DNA of 64,000 nucleotides from Shiella aurantiaca (GTDB lineage Bacteria > Bacteroidota > Bacteroidia > Cytophagales > Cyclobacteriaceae). Each line of letters starts with the position of its first letter. Within the stretch, counting starts at the first letter, position 1. The DNA lies in NCBI GenBank assembly GCA_030412945.1, contig JAUHJS010000004.1, positions 124,001 through 188,000 of the forward strand, written 5' to 3'. Under the pieces are notes generated by a model, which was not told where the DNA came from, ran no database searches, and saw only the letters and a list, made by a program, of their open reading frames with translations. Shown one piece after another: positions 25,747 to 34,607 of this stretch. Position numbers and translations under genes: made by a program.

Positions 25747-27189
25747 TTACAGCTTAATGCAGATGTTCTTGGCTTCGGTGAAGAAACGTAAAGCTTCCCA
25801 ACCGCCTTCCCGTCCGATTCCGGAATTTTTCATGCCTCCAAAAGGCGTTCTCAAATCGCGGAGCAACCAGCAGTTTACCCAGACAATTCCCGTTTTCAGC
25901 TGATGACTGACAGAAGTGGCTTTATCAAGATTTTGTGTCCATACGGTGGCGGCCAAACCATAGCTCGTTGAGTTGGCCTGCTTGAGCATCTCTTGGGTAT
26001 CTGTAAAGGAAGTAATGGTAATAACGGGGCCAAAGATTTCTTCCTGATTGGTTCGGCAGGTATAAGGTAATCCCTCAATAATGGTAGGTTCAATAAAGTA
26101 GCCCTCTTCACATCTTCCGGCAACTTTTACCGCTTTTCCTCCGCATAAAACGCGGCCGCCTTCTAGCTTGGCCAATTCGATATAGCTGAGGATTTTTTCA
26201 TAATGTGCCTTGGATACAATGGCGCCCACCCGTGTATCGTCTTCCATGGGATCACCCACTTTCAAGGCTTGGGCTTTTTGTACAAGGTCGTTTTTAAACT
26301 TTTCGTAAATGGCCTCTTCTATAAACAAGCGCGAACCACACAGGCAAATTTGTCCTTGATTGGAGAAAGAAGAAAGTAGGGTAGTAGACAAAGCTTTTTC
26401 GTAGTCGCAATCGGCAAAAATGATAGCCGGATTTTTTCCGCCCAATTCCAAAGAGACTTTTTTCAAGAGTTGACCTGCTGTGGAGGCGATGCTTTTTCCG
26501 GTGCTGGTGCCTCCGGTGAAAGAAATCAATGGGATTTCTGGATGTTCAATGATGGCTTGTCCTGCTTTAGGGCCTAATCCGTGTACAATATTGAGTACAC
26601 CTGCGGGTAAACCAGCCTTTTGGCAAATCTTTGAAAGCAAATGGGCTGTCATGGGCGTTACCTCCGAGGGTTTTGCCACCACCGTGTTGCCAGCGGCTAA
26701 TGCCGGAGCAATTTTCCAAGTGAATAGGTAAAGGGGTAAATTCCAAGGTGAAATACATCCGGCCACGCCAATAGGAGTACGTGTTGTGTAATTGATGGCT
26801 ACTTGATCAGTCAGGTGCGATTCCGAAGACTGGTGCAAAATGGCCGTGGCGAAAAAGCGAAAATTGGCTGAAGCACGAGGAATATCTACATGTGAAGCCA
26901 ATTTTAACGGTTTTCCATTATCTATGCTTTCTGCCAAGGCTAAGGCTTCGTGTTGTTCATCGATCAATCGGGCGATTTCCAACAAATACTGAGATCGCTT
27001 TTCGGCTGCTGTGGTAGACCAAGCAGGGAAGGCTTCTTTAGCGGCCTTTACTGCTAATTCCACATCTTGCGCATCCGAATCAGGGATAAGGCTATATACC
27101 TTTCCCGTAGCAGGATTGACATTATCGAGGTAGGTTTTGCTAATGGGTTCGAGGAGTTGGCCTCCTATGTAGTTTTGAATTTTTTCCAT
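25747..27189 (-). CDS. Aldehyde dehydrogenase, likely 2-aminomuconic 6-semialdehyde dehydrogenase
   Basis: A 480-residue NAD-dependent aldehyde dehydrogenase with the catalytic Glu in SLELGGKNPA and the catalytic Cys in NQGQICLCGSRLF. In the kynurenine pathway the 2-aminomuconate semialdehyde dehydrogenase belongs to this superfamily, and this gene is in a cluster with kmo, kynU and the 3-hydroxyanthranilate dioxygenase, so that assignment is likely but rests on context. The start is 5 bases after the dipeptidase stop, so the three minus-strand genes SDR, dipeptidase and this one form an operon. Confidence 0.82.
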   Translation of the reverse strand: MEKIQNYIGGQLLEPISKTYLDNVNPATGKVYSLIPDSDAQDVELAVKAAKEAFPAWSTTAAEKRSQYLLEIARLIDEQHEALALAESIDNGKPLKLASHVDIPRASANFRFFATAILHQSSESHLTDQVAINYTTRTPIGVAGCISPWNLPLYLFTWKIAPALAAGNTVVAKPSEVTPMTAHLLSKICQKAGLPAGVLNIVHGLGPKAGQAIIEHPEIPLISFTGGTSTGKSIASTAGQLLKKVSLELGGKNPAIIFADCDYEKALSTTLLSSFSNQGQICLCGSRLFIEEAIYEKFKNDLVQKAQALKVGDPMEDDTRVGAIVSKAHYEKILSYIELAKLEGGRVLCGGKAVKVAGRCEEGYFIEPTIIEGLPYTCRTNQEEIFGPVITITSFTDTQEMLKQANSTSYGLAATVWTQNLDKATSVSHQLKTGIVWVNCWLLRDLRTPFGGMKNSGIGREGGWEALRFFTEAKNICIKL

Positions 27190-27194
27190 GGCAA

Positions 27195-28163
27195 TTATAT
27201 GCGATTGATAAAAGCTAAGGCATTCTGATGGGCAATTTTATTCAATTGTCTATCCGATATTCCTTTTTGTTCTAAGCTCTTTAGTACCGAAGGGTATTTA
27301 GTTGCATTTTCATGTTCTTTCATAAAAAACGGCACCCGCGATTGGTCGGGCATATCTAGGGTATAGAAAAAGTCCGCACCAAAGGCCAGTGTATTTTCTG
27401 CACCTAATGCGAGTCCGTACGCCACGTGTTCTAGAAGCATACTAGGCTCGGAAGGATGAATGTAATCACGCATAAAGTTGATACCGATGAGTCCCTTGTG
27501 TTGGATAATGTATTGGGCGATGTCATCCGGCAAATTGCGTACGTGGTCACAGACCGCTCGGAAATTACTATGGCTGGCCATTACAGGGATTTTTAAACCT
27601 TTTTTTTCACGATAGTTGATAATGTCATAAGCCAGTTGGTCGCTGGTATGAGCAAAATCTACTGCTATTTTCTTCTCATCAAGGTATTCTAGTAATAATT
27701 CTCCCTCACGCGTGAGGCCCGAAGGGGCATAATTTCCTCCCCCAAAACGGTTCTCAAAATGATGGGTAATTCCTACATATAGTATGCGACTCACGATCTT
27801 CTCCAATTCATCTAGTTGATGAAAGCAGACTTCTAAAGTATCATCTTCTTCAGCAAATCCGGTGGCATTTTCTATGGCTACCAAACATTGAATCGTATCA
27901 CTTTTCCGATTGGCATTATAGGGCGCCACCCATTCTGGGTAGTTTTCTATCAGCGTTACAAAATGTTGGCCCTGCCCTGCAGCACGTGCCACGCTACCTT
28001 TGGCATAATCAGAATAGATTGCCATTACTTGTAGCTGTACATTCCCTTGCTTTAAGTGTGGTAAAGCACAACCGATCAGCTCCGTGGCGAAAGGCTCATT
28101 TTTCACTCCATTCAAGAAGGAAAGCAAATCGCAATGCAGATCAACTACGGGTTTTTCTATCAT
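27195..28163 (-). CDS. M19 (renal-type) dipeptidase family protein
   Basis: From the internal Met at 28163 the protein has 322 residues and starts MIEKPVVDLHCDLLSF. DLHCD is the His-x-Asp metal pair, AIENATGF holds the bridging Glu, MASHSNFRAV carries the His, and LAFGADFFYT the Asp, in the usual M19 order. This family hydrolyses dipeptides and shares the TIM-barrel metal site with amidohydrolases such as the decarboxylase (ACMSD) of the kynurenine pathway. It is in the place where such a decarboxylase would be expected. The ATG overlaps the SDR stop (ATGA). Confidence 0.85.
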   Translation of the reverse strand: MIEKPVVDLHCDLLSFLNGVKNEPFATELIGCALPHLKQGNVQLQVMAIYSDYAKGSVARAAGQGQHFVTLIENYPEWVAPYNANRKSDTIQCLVAIENATGFAEEDDTLEVCFHQLDELEKIVSRILYVGITHHFENRFGGGNYAPSGLTREGELLLEYLDEKKIAVDFAHTSDQLAYDIINYREKKGLKIPVMASHSNFRAVCDHVRNLPDDIAQYIIQHKGLIGINFMRDYIHPSEPSMLLEHVAYGLALGAENTLAFGADFFYTLDMPDQSRVPFFMKEHENATKYPSVLKSLEQKGISDRQLNKIAHQNALAFINRI

Positions 28164-28942
28164 AAACTGCCAGTTCGGCCTCCATCTACCGGAAGGTTGG
28201 TGCCATTGATATAACCGGCAGCAGGGCTTGCCAGAAAGCAAATGGCATAGCCTACTTCTTCGGGCTGAGCAAAGCGTTTAGCCGGAATTTCCGCCAGCAT
28301 TTCTTCAGAAACTTCTTCTAAGGCTTTTTGATTTTTTTCCGCTTTGTTGGAGATAATGGCTTCCAGTCGTCCGGTTTTGGTAGCACCGGGCAATACGTTA
28401 TTTACTGTGATACCAAATGGAGCCAATTCCAAAGAAAGGGTTTTGGCCCAGTTGGCCACGGCACCCCGTATGGTATTGGATACACCGAGTCCAAAAATAG
28501 GCACTTTCACCGAGGTAGAAATTACATTAATGATGCGTCCGTAACCCTTGTTTTTCATGCCGGGCTGTACGGCTTGCACCAGATACTGATTGCAAATAAG
28601 GTGGCTTTGAAAAGCCGAAAGAAATTGTTCCGCAGTAGCAGTTAGTGCTGGCCCGGCAGCGGGACCTCCAGTATTATTCACCAAAATATCAATGGTATTT
28701 CCTTGGGAAATAAAGTCCTCAATTGCCTTTTTCACCTCTTCGGGTTTGGAAAAATCCGCCACTAAGTAGGCGTGTCCCTTGCCCGCAAGTGCTTGTACGA
28801 GCTCTTTCAGTTTGCTTTCGTTGCGCGCCATAAGTATCACGCGCGCATTGAGTTTGGCCATTTCAAGGGCGGTGGCTAATCCGATCCCTTGGGTGCTTCC
28901 ACATACAAGAGCGGTTTTGCCAGAAAGGTCGATAGGTATCAT
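28160..28942 (-). CDS. Atypical short-chain dehydrogenase/reductase
   Basis: From the Met at 28942 the protein has 260 residues. The cofactor motif is CGSTQGIGLA and NNTGGP stands where classical SDRs have NNAG. The active-site stretch is unusual: STSVKVPIFG is followed by VSNTIRGAVANWAKTL, where classical SDRs have YSASK, so the catalytic Tyr and Lys are replaced by Ser and Arg. A subgroup of SDRs is known that lacks the tetrad, and I place it there. The substrate is unknown; the kynurenine context suggests an aminomuconate-related compound. It is the first gene of the minus-strand operon. Confidence 0.8.
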   Translation of the reverse strand: MIPIDLSGKTALVCGSTQGIGLATALEMAKLNARVILMARNESKLKELVQALAGKGHAYLVADFSKPEEVKKAIEDFISQGNTIDILVNNTGGPAAGPALTATAEQFLSAFQSHLICNQYLVQAVQPGMKNKGYGRIINVISTSVKVPIFGLGVSNTIRGAVANWAKTLSLELAPFGITVNNVLPGATKTGRLEAIISNKAEKNQKALEEVSEEMLAEIPAKRFAQPEEVGYAICFLASPAAGYINGTNLPVDGGRTGSL

Positions 28943-29047
28943 GAGCAATGGAATTCTTTAGAATACGTATAAAATCGGTGTAATTTAGGCATATTTCACG
29001 GATTCTGCCCGAATTTGTAAACGTTTGCGGATTGTTGGCGGGCTAAC

Positions 29048-29078
29048 TTGGGCTAATGCCCGTCTTTCGCTAAATTAG
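29048..29078 (+). promoter_or_regulatory. Promoter of the kynurenine (hao-kynU-kmo) operon
   Basis: TTG (29048-29050), a 20-base spacer and TAAATTAG (29071-29078) match the Bacteroidota promoter pattern with one mismatch in the -7 element. The first gene starts 18 bases after it. Confidence 0.55.
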
Positions 29079-29096
29079 CAGGCAAACATAGGTACT

Positions 29097-29618
29097 ATGG
29101 CTATACAACGTCCTTTCAATTTCAAAAAGTGGATAGATGATAATCGTCATTTATTGAAACCGCCCGTAGGCAATCAGCAAGTGTATGTAGACAACGATGA
29201 TTTTATCGTGATGGTAGTGGGCGGCCCTAATTCCCGCAAGGACTATCATTACAATGAAACCGAAGAGTTCTACTACCAAGTGGAAGGCGATATTGTATTG
29301 AAAATTATCGAGGACGGAAAGCCGGTAGACATACACATCCGCGAGGGAGAAATTTTCCTTTTGCCGCCTCGCGTGCCCCATTCTCCGCGCAGACCGGCCA
29401 ATACGGTGGGATTAGTGATGGAGCTGGTGCGTAAGAATAAAGAAGACGATGGTTTTCTGTGGTTTTGTGAAAACTGCGGAACCAAGCTATATGAAGAGTA
29501 TGCCCATGTGACTGACATTGTAAATCAGCTGCCACCTATCATGAACCGCTTTTTCGAATCTGGCCACAATACCTGCAAAAATTGCGGGGAAACCATGCAA
29601 AAACCCGTGAGCAAATAA
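29097..29618 (+). CDS. nbaC: 3-hydroxyanthranilate 3,4-dioxygenase
   Basis: This enzyme opens the ring of 3-hydroxyanthranilate to 2-amino-3-carboxymuconate semialdehyde. The 173-residue cupin protein carries YHYNETEEFYYQVEGD (metal-binding His and Glu) and PPRVPHSP (His). At the C-terminus it has a rubredoxin-like pair, CENCG and CKNCG (about residues 128-164), as in the bacterial enzymes. The start is ATG 29097, just behind the promoter. It is the first of three closely spaced genes. Confidence 0.93.
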   Translation: MAIQRPFNFKKWIDDNRHLLKPPVGNQQVYVDNDDFIVMVVGGPNSRKDYHYNETEEFYYQVEGDIVLKIIEDGKPVDIHIREGEIFLLPPRVPHSPRRPANTVGLVMELVRKNKEDDGFLWFCENCGTKLYEEYAHVTDIVNQLPPIMNRFFESGHNTCKNCGETMQKPVSK

Positions 29619-29620
29619 CC

Positions 29621-30907
29621 ATGTTGAGCATTTCTCGTGCGCAAGCACAGCAATTGGATCAAGAAGATTCCCTAAAGAACTTCCGCCAAGAATTTCATAT
29701 TCCACAGAAGGATGGAAAAGACTGCATCTATTTTTGTGGCAACTCCTTAGGCCTTCAACCCAAGCAAACCCAGCACTATATTCAGCGCGAACTGGATACC
29801 TGGCAAGCCGAAGCCGTGGAAGGTCACTTTCGGGGCGAGCGCCCTTGGATGTATTACCATAAGCTTTTCAAAAAATCGCTCGCTCAATTAGTAGGCGCTA
29901 AGGAAGAAGAGGTGGTGGCGATGAACAACCTCACTTCTAATCTACATTTTCTGTTAGTTTCTTTTTATCGGCCGACTTCTACCCGATTCAAGATACTGAT
30001 GGATGGTGGGGCCTTTCCGTCCGATCAATATGCTATCGAGTCTCAAGTAAAGTTTCATGCGGCATCAGGTGGCTTTGATTGGAAAGGTGCCATTGTGGAG
30101 GTTTTCCCGCGCGAAGGTGAAACCTACCTGCGTACCGAAGACATTTTAGCTACCATTGAGAAGCACAAAGAGCAATTGGCGCTGGTGATGATGGGTGGTG
30201 TGCAATATTATACGGGTCAGTTTTTTGATTTGAAAGCCATCACCGAAAAGGCTCATGCTGTAGGCGCTTTGGCCGGATTCGATCTGGCGCATGCCATTGG
30301 CAATTTGCCCATGCAATTACACGATTGGGACGTAGATTTTGCAACCTGGTGCAGCTATAAGTATTTGAATAGTGGTCCGGGTGGGATTTCAGGAATTTTT
30401 GTTCATGAAAAATATGCCCTCGACCCAAAACTACCCCGCTTTGCCGGATGGTGGGGCTATGAGGAAGCCAAGCGTTTTAAAATGCAAAAGGGTTTTATTC
30501 CCATGTACGGAGCCGATGGTTGGCAACACAGTAATGTGAATATCTTATCGGCTGCGGCTCATCTTGCTTCTTTGGAGATTTTTGACCGAGCAGGTATTCA
30601 GCAACTGAGGAAAAAGAGTGTTCAGCTTACCGCTTTTGCCGAAAAATTAGTGATGGAAGTGGCTGGGAGATATCCGCAGTTGCAACATATCAGTCCGCGC
30701 GAGCCCGAAGCCCGAGGTGCCCAGCTTTCGCTAGTAGTGAAAGCCTATGGCAAATTGGTATTCGATTATTTGAGCGAACAGGGGGTGATTGCCGATTGGC
30801 GTGAACCGGAAGTGATTCGTATTGCCCCCATCCCTTTGTATAATACCTTCGAGGAGGTTTTTGATTTTGCTTTATTATTGGAATATGGCTTGAAGAAATT
30901 CGCATGA
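29621..30907 (+). CDS. kynU: Kynureninase
   Basis: Kynureninase cleaves kynurenine or 3-hydroxykynurenine to (3-hydroxy)anthranilate and alanine with PLP. From the Met at 29621 the protein has 428 residues; the upstream TTG-like start (29582) overlaps the dioxygenase gene. The PLP lysine lies in WCSYKYLNSGPGG (about residues 243-255), and DLAHAIGNLPM carries the Asp that contacts the cofactor ring. The gap to the dioxygenase stop is 2 bases, and the stop overlaps the kmo start (ATGA). Confidence 0.95.
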   Translation: MLSISRAQAQQLDQEDSLKNFRQEFHIPQKDGKDCIYFCGNSLGLQPKQTQHYIQRELDTWQAEAVEGHFRGERPWMYYHKLFKKSLAQLVGAKEEEVVAMNNLTSNLHFLLVSFYRPTSTRFKILMDGGAFPSDQYAIESQVKFHAASGGFDWKGAIVEVFPREGETYLRTEDILATIEKHKEQLALVMMGGVQYYTGQFFDLKAITEKAHAVGALAGFDLAHAIGNLPMQLHDWDVDFATWCSYKYLNSGPGGISGIFVHEKYALDPKLPRFAGWWGYEEAKRFKMQKGFIPMYGADGWQHSNVNILSAAAHLASLEIFDRAGIQQLRKKSVQLTAFAEKLVMEVAGRYPQLQHISPREPEARGAQLSLVVKAYGKLVFDYLSEQGVIADWREPEVIRIAPIPLYNTFEEVFDFALLLEYGLKKFA

Positions 30908-32229
30908 AAAAGGAAATTACGCTGCTCGGAGCCGGATTAGTGGGCTCATTGATGTCCATTTACCTTGCTAAAAAAGGCTATTCCGTTTCCATATATGAGA
31001 AGCGTGACGATATGCGCAAAGGCAATCAGCAGGGGGGGCGTTCCATCAACTTAGCCTTGAGTAACCGTGGGCTGAAAGCCTTGGAAGAAGTGGGTCTTGC
31101 TGAGCAGATTAAGCGTCTGGTGATTCCTATGAAAGGCCGGATGATGCATGATGTGAAAGGAAACCTTACCTATCAGCCTTATGGCAAGGAGGGTCAATTT
31201 ATCAATTCGGTGTCTCGCAGTTGGCTAAACGAAATGCTGATGGATGAAGCGGAAAAACTAGGCGTGAACATCCACTTTGAGCATAGATGTAGTCAGGTAA
31301 ACCTCGATACGCAAGCCTTGGAATTTGAAACACCTAGCGGAAGCAAACGAATTCAATCCGAAGTATTGCTAGGTGCTGATGGGGCTTTTTCGGCTTTGCG
31401 TGATGCTATGCAAAGAAGTGACCGATTCAACTATTCGCAGTATTATATTGAGCATGGGTATAAGGAGCTGTGCATAGAGCCTCAGCAGGGTGAATTTGCC
31501 ATGGAACCTAATGCGCTTCATATTTGGCCGCGTGGTCGGTTTATGATGATTGCCTTGCCGAATACCAATGAGACCTTTACATGTACCCTGTTTTTGGATT
31601 ATGAAGGGGAAGATTCCTTTGCCAATCTTCAAACTCCGGAACAGGTGGAGGCATTCTTCAAAACCTATTTTCCCGATGTAATTCCTTTGATTCCGGATTT
31701 AACCCATCAGTTTTTCCAAAATCCTACACCTTCTTTAGTAACGGTGAAGTGCTATCCTTGGGTGAAAAATCGTACTTGCCTTATGGGCGATGCGGCTCAT
31801 GCTATTGTACCTTTTTATGGCCAGGGCATGAATGCAGGATTTGAAGATTGCCGTGTGTTGAATGAATTGATTGATACTCACCAGCACAATTGGGATACTA
31901 TCCTACCCGAATTCCAGCAAGCGCGTAAGCCCAATGCTGATGCCATTGCGGAGCTGGCTTTGAAAAATTTTGTGGAGATGCGCGATTTAGTAGCCGATTC
32001 GCAGTTTTTGTTGCAGAAGAAAATAGAAGCCCACTTGCACGAGCAATTTCCGAAAGACTGGATTCCACTTTATAGCATGGTTACGTTCTCTGATTTGAGC
32101 TATGCCGATGCCTTACGTATTGGCCAAAAGCAGCATGAAATTATGCAAAAAGTAATGAGTAAACCGGATATTGAGAAAAACTGGCCTAACCTCGACTTTG
32201 CTTCTATTGTAGAACAGCTTAAGGCTTAA
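30904..32229 (+). CDS. kmo: Kynurenine 3-monooxygenase
   Basis: An FAD-dependent hydroxylase, 441 residues, that converts kynurenine to 3-hydroxykynurenine. It has the FAD motif GAGLVGSLMSIYLAKKG (about residues 9-25), DGAFSALR in the middle and the second FAD motif GDAAHAIVPFYGQGMNAG (about residues 294-311). The C-terminus is the helical part that anchors mitochondrial homologues; here it is short. The start ATG overlaps the kynU stop. The TAA (32227-32229) overlaps the end of the convergent TerB-like gene by 4 bases and no terminator lies between. Confidence 0.95.
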   Translation: MKKEITLLGAGLVGSLMSIYLAKKGYSVSIYEKRDDMRKGNQQGGRSINLALSNRGLKALEEVGLAEQIKRLVIPMKGRMMHDVKGNLTYQPYGKEGQFINSVSRSWLNEMLMDEAEKLGVNIHFEHRCSQVNLDTQALEFETPSGSKRIQSEVLLGADGAFSALRDAMQRSDRFNYSQYYIEHGYKELCIEPQQGEFAMEPNALHIWPRGRFMMIALPNTNETFTCTLFLDYEGEDSFANLQTPEQVEAFFKTYFPDVIPLIPDLTHQFFQNPTPSLVTVKCYPWVKNRTCLMGDAAHAIVPFYGQGMNAGFEDCRVLNELIDTHQHNWDTILPEFQQARKPNADAIAELALKNFVEMRDLVADSQFLLQKKIEAHLHEQFPKDWIPLYSMVTFSDLSYADALRIGQKQHEIMQKVMSKPDIEKNWPNLDFASIVEQLKA

Positions 32230-32687
32230 TCTTCGTCCTCTTCGTTAATCCCTAGGCGTGTGCATAGAGAATAAATTACCTCGTCTTCTTCTTCCGAAAT
32301 ACCATCGGAGGCATTGGCGAAGAGGTACATGGTTTCCAAAACGAAATCTTTGGAAGATTCATTCTCTTTGAAGTAGTCTTTAAGCGCCAAAATGAATTTT
32401 TCTTCCCATTGCTCGCGGCTCTTCAAAAGGTAGCGAAACTCACTGCGGTAAATTAAGGTAAGGTTTTCTTCTTTTTCATCTCCTAAGTCGTCTGTAGCAA
32501 ACTCATTGCCCAGAATCTTAGAAAGTTTCTTCACGGTAGTCCACTCTTCGCGGTCCACAATGCCATCGGAAAGTACCACCAGCAAAGCGGGCAAGAGATT
32601 TACAATATAGATAAACTGTTCTTTGTTGACACGTATGAAGCGTGCTTTCACATACTCTTCATACAATTCATCCATTTTAGAAGCCAT
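32226..32687 (-). CDS. TerB-like helical protein A
   Basis: A 153-residue, all-helical, acidic protein with the pattern PALLVVLSDGIVDREEW (about residues 32-48) and a second similar motif ANASDGISEEEDE near the end. These paired acidic segments are typical of the TerB/DjlA metal-binding fold. It is paralogous to the next gene upstream (32715-33167), which keeps the same motifs. Function unknown. The 3' end overlaps kmo by 4 bases. Confidence 0.6.
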   Translation of the reverse strand: MASKMDELYEEYVKARFIRVNKEQFIYIVNLLPALLVVLSDGIVDREEWTTVKKLSKILGNEFATDDLGDEKEENLTLIYRSEFRYLLKSREQWEEKFILALKDYFKENESSKDFVLETMYLFANASDGISEEEDEVIYSLCTRLGINEEDED

Positions 32688-32714
32688 GTATTTCGGGGAT
32701 TTAGCTATGCTAAT

Positions 32715-33167
32715 TTAGGCATCTAAAGCGAGTTCTTCTTTAATAAACTGAATCTTTTCCAACTCATCGTCAGAAGTTCCTTCAGATGCTTCTGCAAATA
32801 AATGAATCGTATCTAAAATCGAAGACTTTACTTCAGGATTTTCTTGCACATAGCTTTTTAGTGCCTCCATGAAAGCTTCTTGCCAATCGCGCTGGAACTT
32901 CAGCAAAAAGCTGATTTCGTACAGATAGGCTTGGGTAAGGGCATTTACATCTACTTCTGCATTTTCAGAATCGCGGAAGGATTTGGCCATAAAGCGGGAA
33001 AGCTGCTTTACGTATTCCCATTCTTCCATATCAATTACGCCATCGCTGATAATGACCAGTATGGTAGGGAAGAATACGGCAAAGGTTACAAATTGCTCTT
33101 CGGTGATTTTGACTTTCCGCTCGGTTTGGTAGAGCCGGAAAAGCTCGCTTACGGTTTTTGGTTTCAT
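32715..33167 (-). CDS. TerB-like helical protein B (paralogue of A)
   Basis: From the Met at 33167 the protein has 150 residues with ILVIISDGVIDMEEWEYVK (about residues 36-54) and FAEASEGTSDDELEK at the C-terminus, in the same positions as in protein A. The likeness over the whole length indicates a tandem duplication. The start at 33206 would add an unlike leader. The gap to gene A is 27 bases. Confidence 0.6.
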   Translation of the reverse strand: MKPKTVSELFRLYQTERKVKITEEQFVTFAVFFPTILVIISDGVIDMEEWEYVKQLSRFMAKSFRDSENAEVDVNALTQAYLYEISFLLKFQRDWQEAFMEALKSYVQENPEVKSSILDTIHLFAEASEGTSDDELEKIQFIKEELALDA

Positions 33168-33271
33168 GCTCAGGATAGTAGGATTGAAGCAAAGGTAGTT
33201 CTTCACTTACTAATGAGCAACGAAAACGGCAATTATTTTTGATTATAAGAATAAATAATTGTACTAATCTT

Positions 33272-34588
33272 TTAATTCACACTTTCTATCAAGTTTCCAC
33301 TTAAGCGCTGCATTTCGATTTCGGCCAACTTCACTTGATAAGCGGCCGTAAGGTAGCGGATTTCGGCTTGTAGGGCATTTTGCTGAGCCTCACGGATTTC
33401 CAAAGCATTGGAGTTACCGATTTTGTAGCGTTCCAGAGCCAAGTCATAGTTTTCTTGGGCAAACTTTACGTTTTCTGCCTCAAGGCTTAAGAGGCTGATG
33501 TTGTTGGTATAGTTAAAATACACACTCAATAAATTGGCTGTCAGCTGTTGCTCACTTTCTTCTTCTTGAAGTTTCAGGTTAGATACCTGCGTTTTAATCA
33601 CTTCAGTTTGGCGTGCCTGAGCCAGTCCGTTGAATAAAGTCCAACTGAAAGTTACTCCGTACTGAGGACCTGTGGCGCGGTTCAACTTGGCAAAGCCTAC
33701 CTCAGCTGTGTTGCGGTTGTAGGCATAGGTACCAAATAAACTTATCGTAGGATATACGGTAGACTTTTGTTCATTCAAACTGAAATAGCTAGCTTGGCTA
33801 TTGCCTCTAGCCAAGAGCAGTTGTGTATTATGTGCCAGTGCGTCTTCAATTAGTAGCGAATCAGATAAATTACTGTTGATTTGAATATCGTTTTTTACCA
33901 GAACAGGTGTGCGTAGATCACGATTGAGAAGTCGATTGATTTCTATTCGAGCTGCATTCACAACTTCTTGCTGAGAAAAGATGGCCGACTTATCGGCATT
34001 GTAATCTACCTGAGCTCCTAAGTATTCCGAACGGCTGGTTTTACCTACTTCATAGTTCGACTGGGCAATGTCTAAGCGCTGCTGCGATAGTTGTAAACTT
34101 TGCTCCAGAAAATGAAGACGCTCTTGCTCCATCAGATAGGTGTAATACGCACGACTTACCAGCGTAATCATATTTTCCATTTCCGCTTTGTACATCAAAT
34201 CACTCATTTGGTATTCTACCCTAAAGCGGTTGAGGGAATTGAATCGTCTGAACCCTTGAAAAACCACCCAACGGGCGGTGATATCGGCATTGAGGTTGGT
34301 ACTTTGCGCACCGGCTTGCTCTACTACATTACCATTGAATTGTTCCAAATAAGTATTGCGGGCGGCTCCATTGTAGCCCCCATTCAAATCAACTGTAGGT
34401 AAAAGCACACCATAGCCGGTGCTGTAAAGGTACTCACCGAGCTCCTCATTGTTTTTGGCTATCCGCAACTGAAAGTTGTTTTCCATGCCGATAGCTATAA
34501 GCTCTTCCAGCGAAGTGTATTCGGTATTTTCTTGTGCCCAAGAAGGCCAGCAAGTGATTAGGAATAAAAATATGACAAGGTTCTTCAT
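33272..34588 (-). CDS. TolC-family outer membrane efflux protein
   Basis: From the Met at 34588 the protein has 438 residues: a signal peptide ending CWPSWAQ, then two repeated helical hairpins and beta strands of the OEP type, with long heptad stretches such as LSQQRLDIAQSNYEVGKTSRSEY (around residue 170). It forms the outer membrane channel for the RND pump encoded by the two preceding genes. It begins 19 bases after the RND gene ends. The earlier start at 34705 overlaps that gene and gives no signal peptide. Confidence 0.9.
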   Translation of the reverse strand: MKNLVIFLFLITCWPSWAQENTEYTSLEELIAIGMENNFQLRIAKNNEELGEYLYSTGYGVLLPTVDLNGGYNGAARNTYLEQFNGNVVEQAGAQSTNLNADITARWVVFQGFRRFNSLNRFRVEYQMSDLMYKAEMENMITLVSRAYYTYLMEQERLHFLEQSLQLSQQRLDIAQSNYEVGKTSRSEYLGAQVDYNADKSAIFSQQEVVNAARIEINRLLNRDLRTPVLVKNDIQINSNLSDSLLIEDALAHNTQLLLARGNSQASYFSLNEQKSTVYPTISLFGTYAYNRNTAEVGFAKLNRATGPQYGVTFSWTLFNGLAQARQTEVIKTQVSNLKLQEEESEQQLTANLLSVYFNYTNNISLLSLEAENVKFAQENYDLALERYKIGNSNALEIREAQQNALQAEIRYLTAAYQVKLAEIEMQRLSGNLIESVN

Positions 34589-34607
34589 TGAATACGGATA
34601 GAATGAA

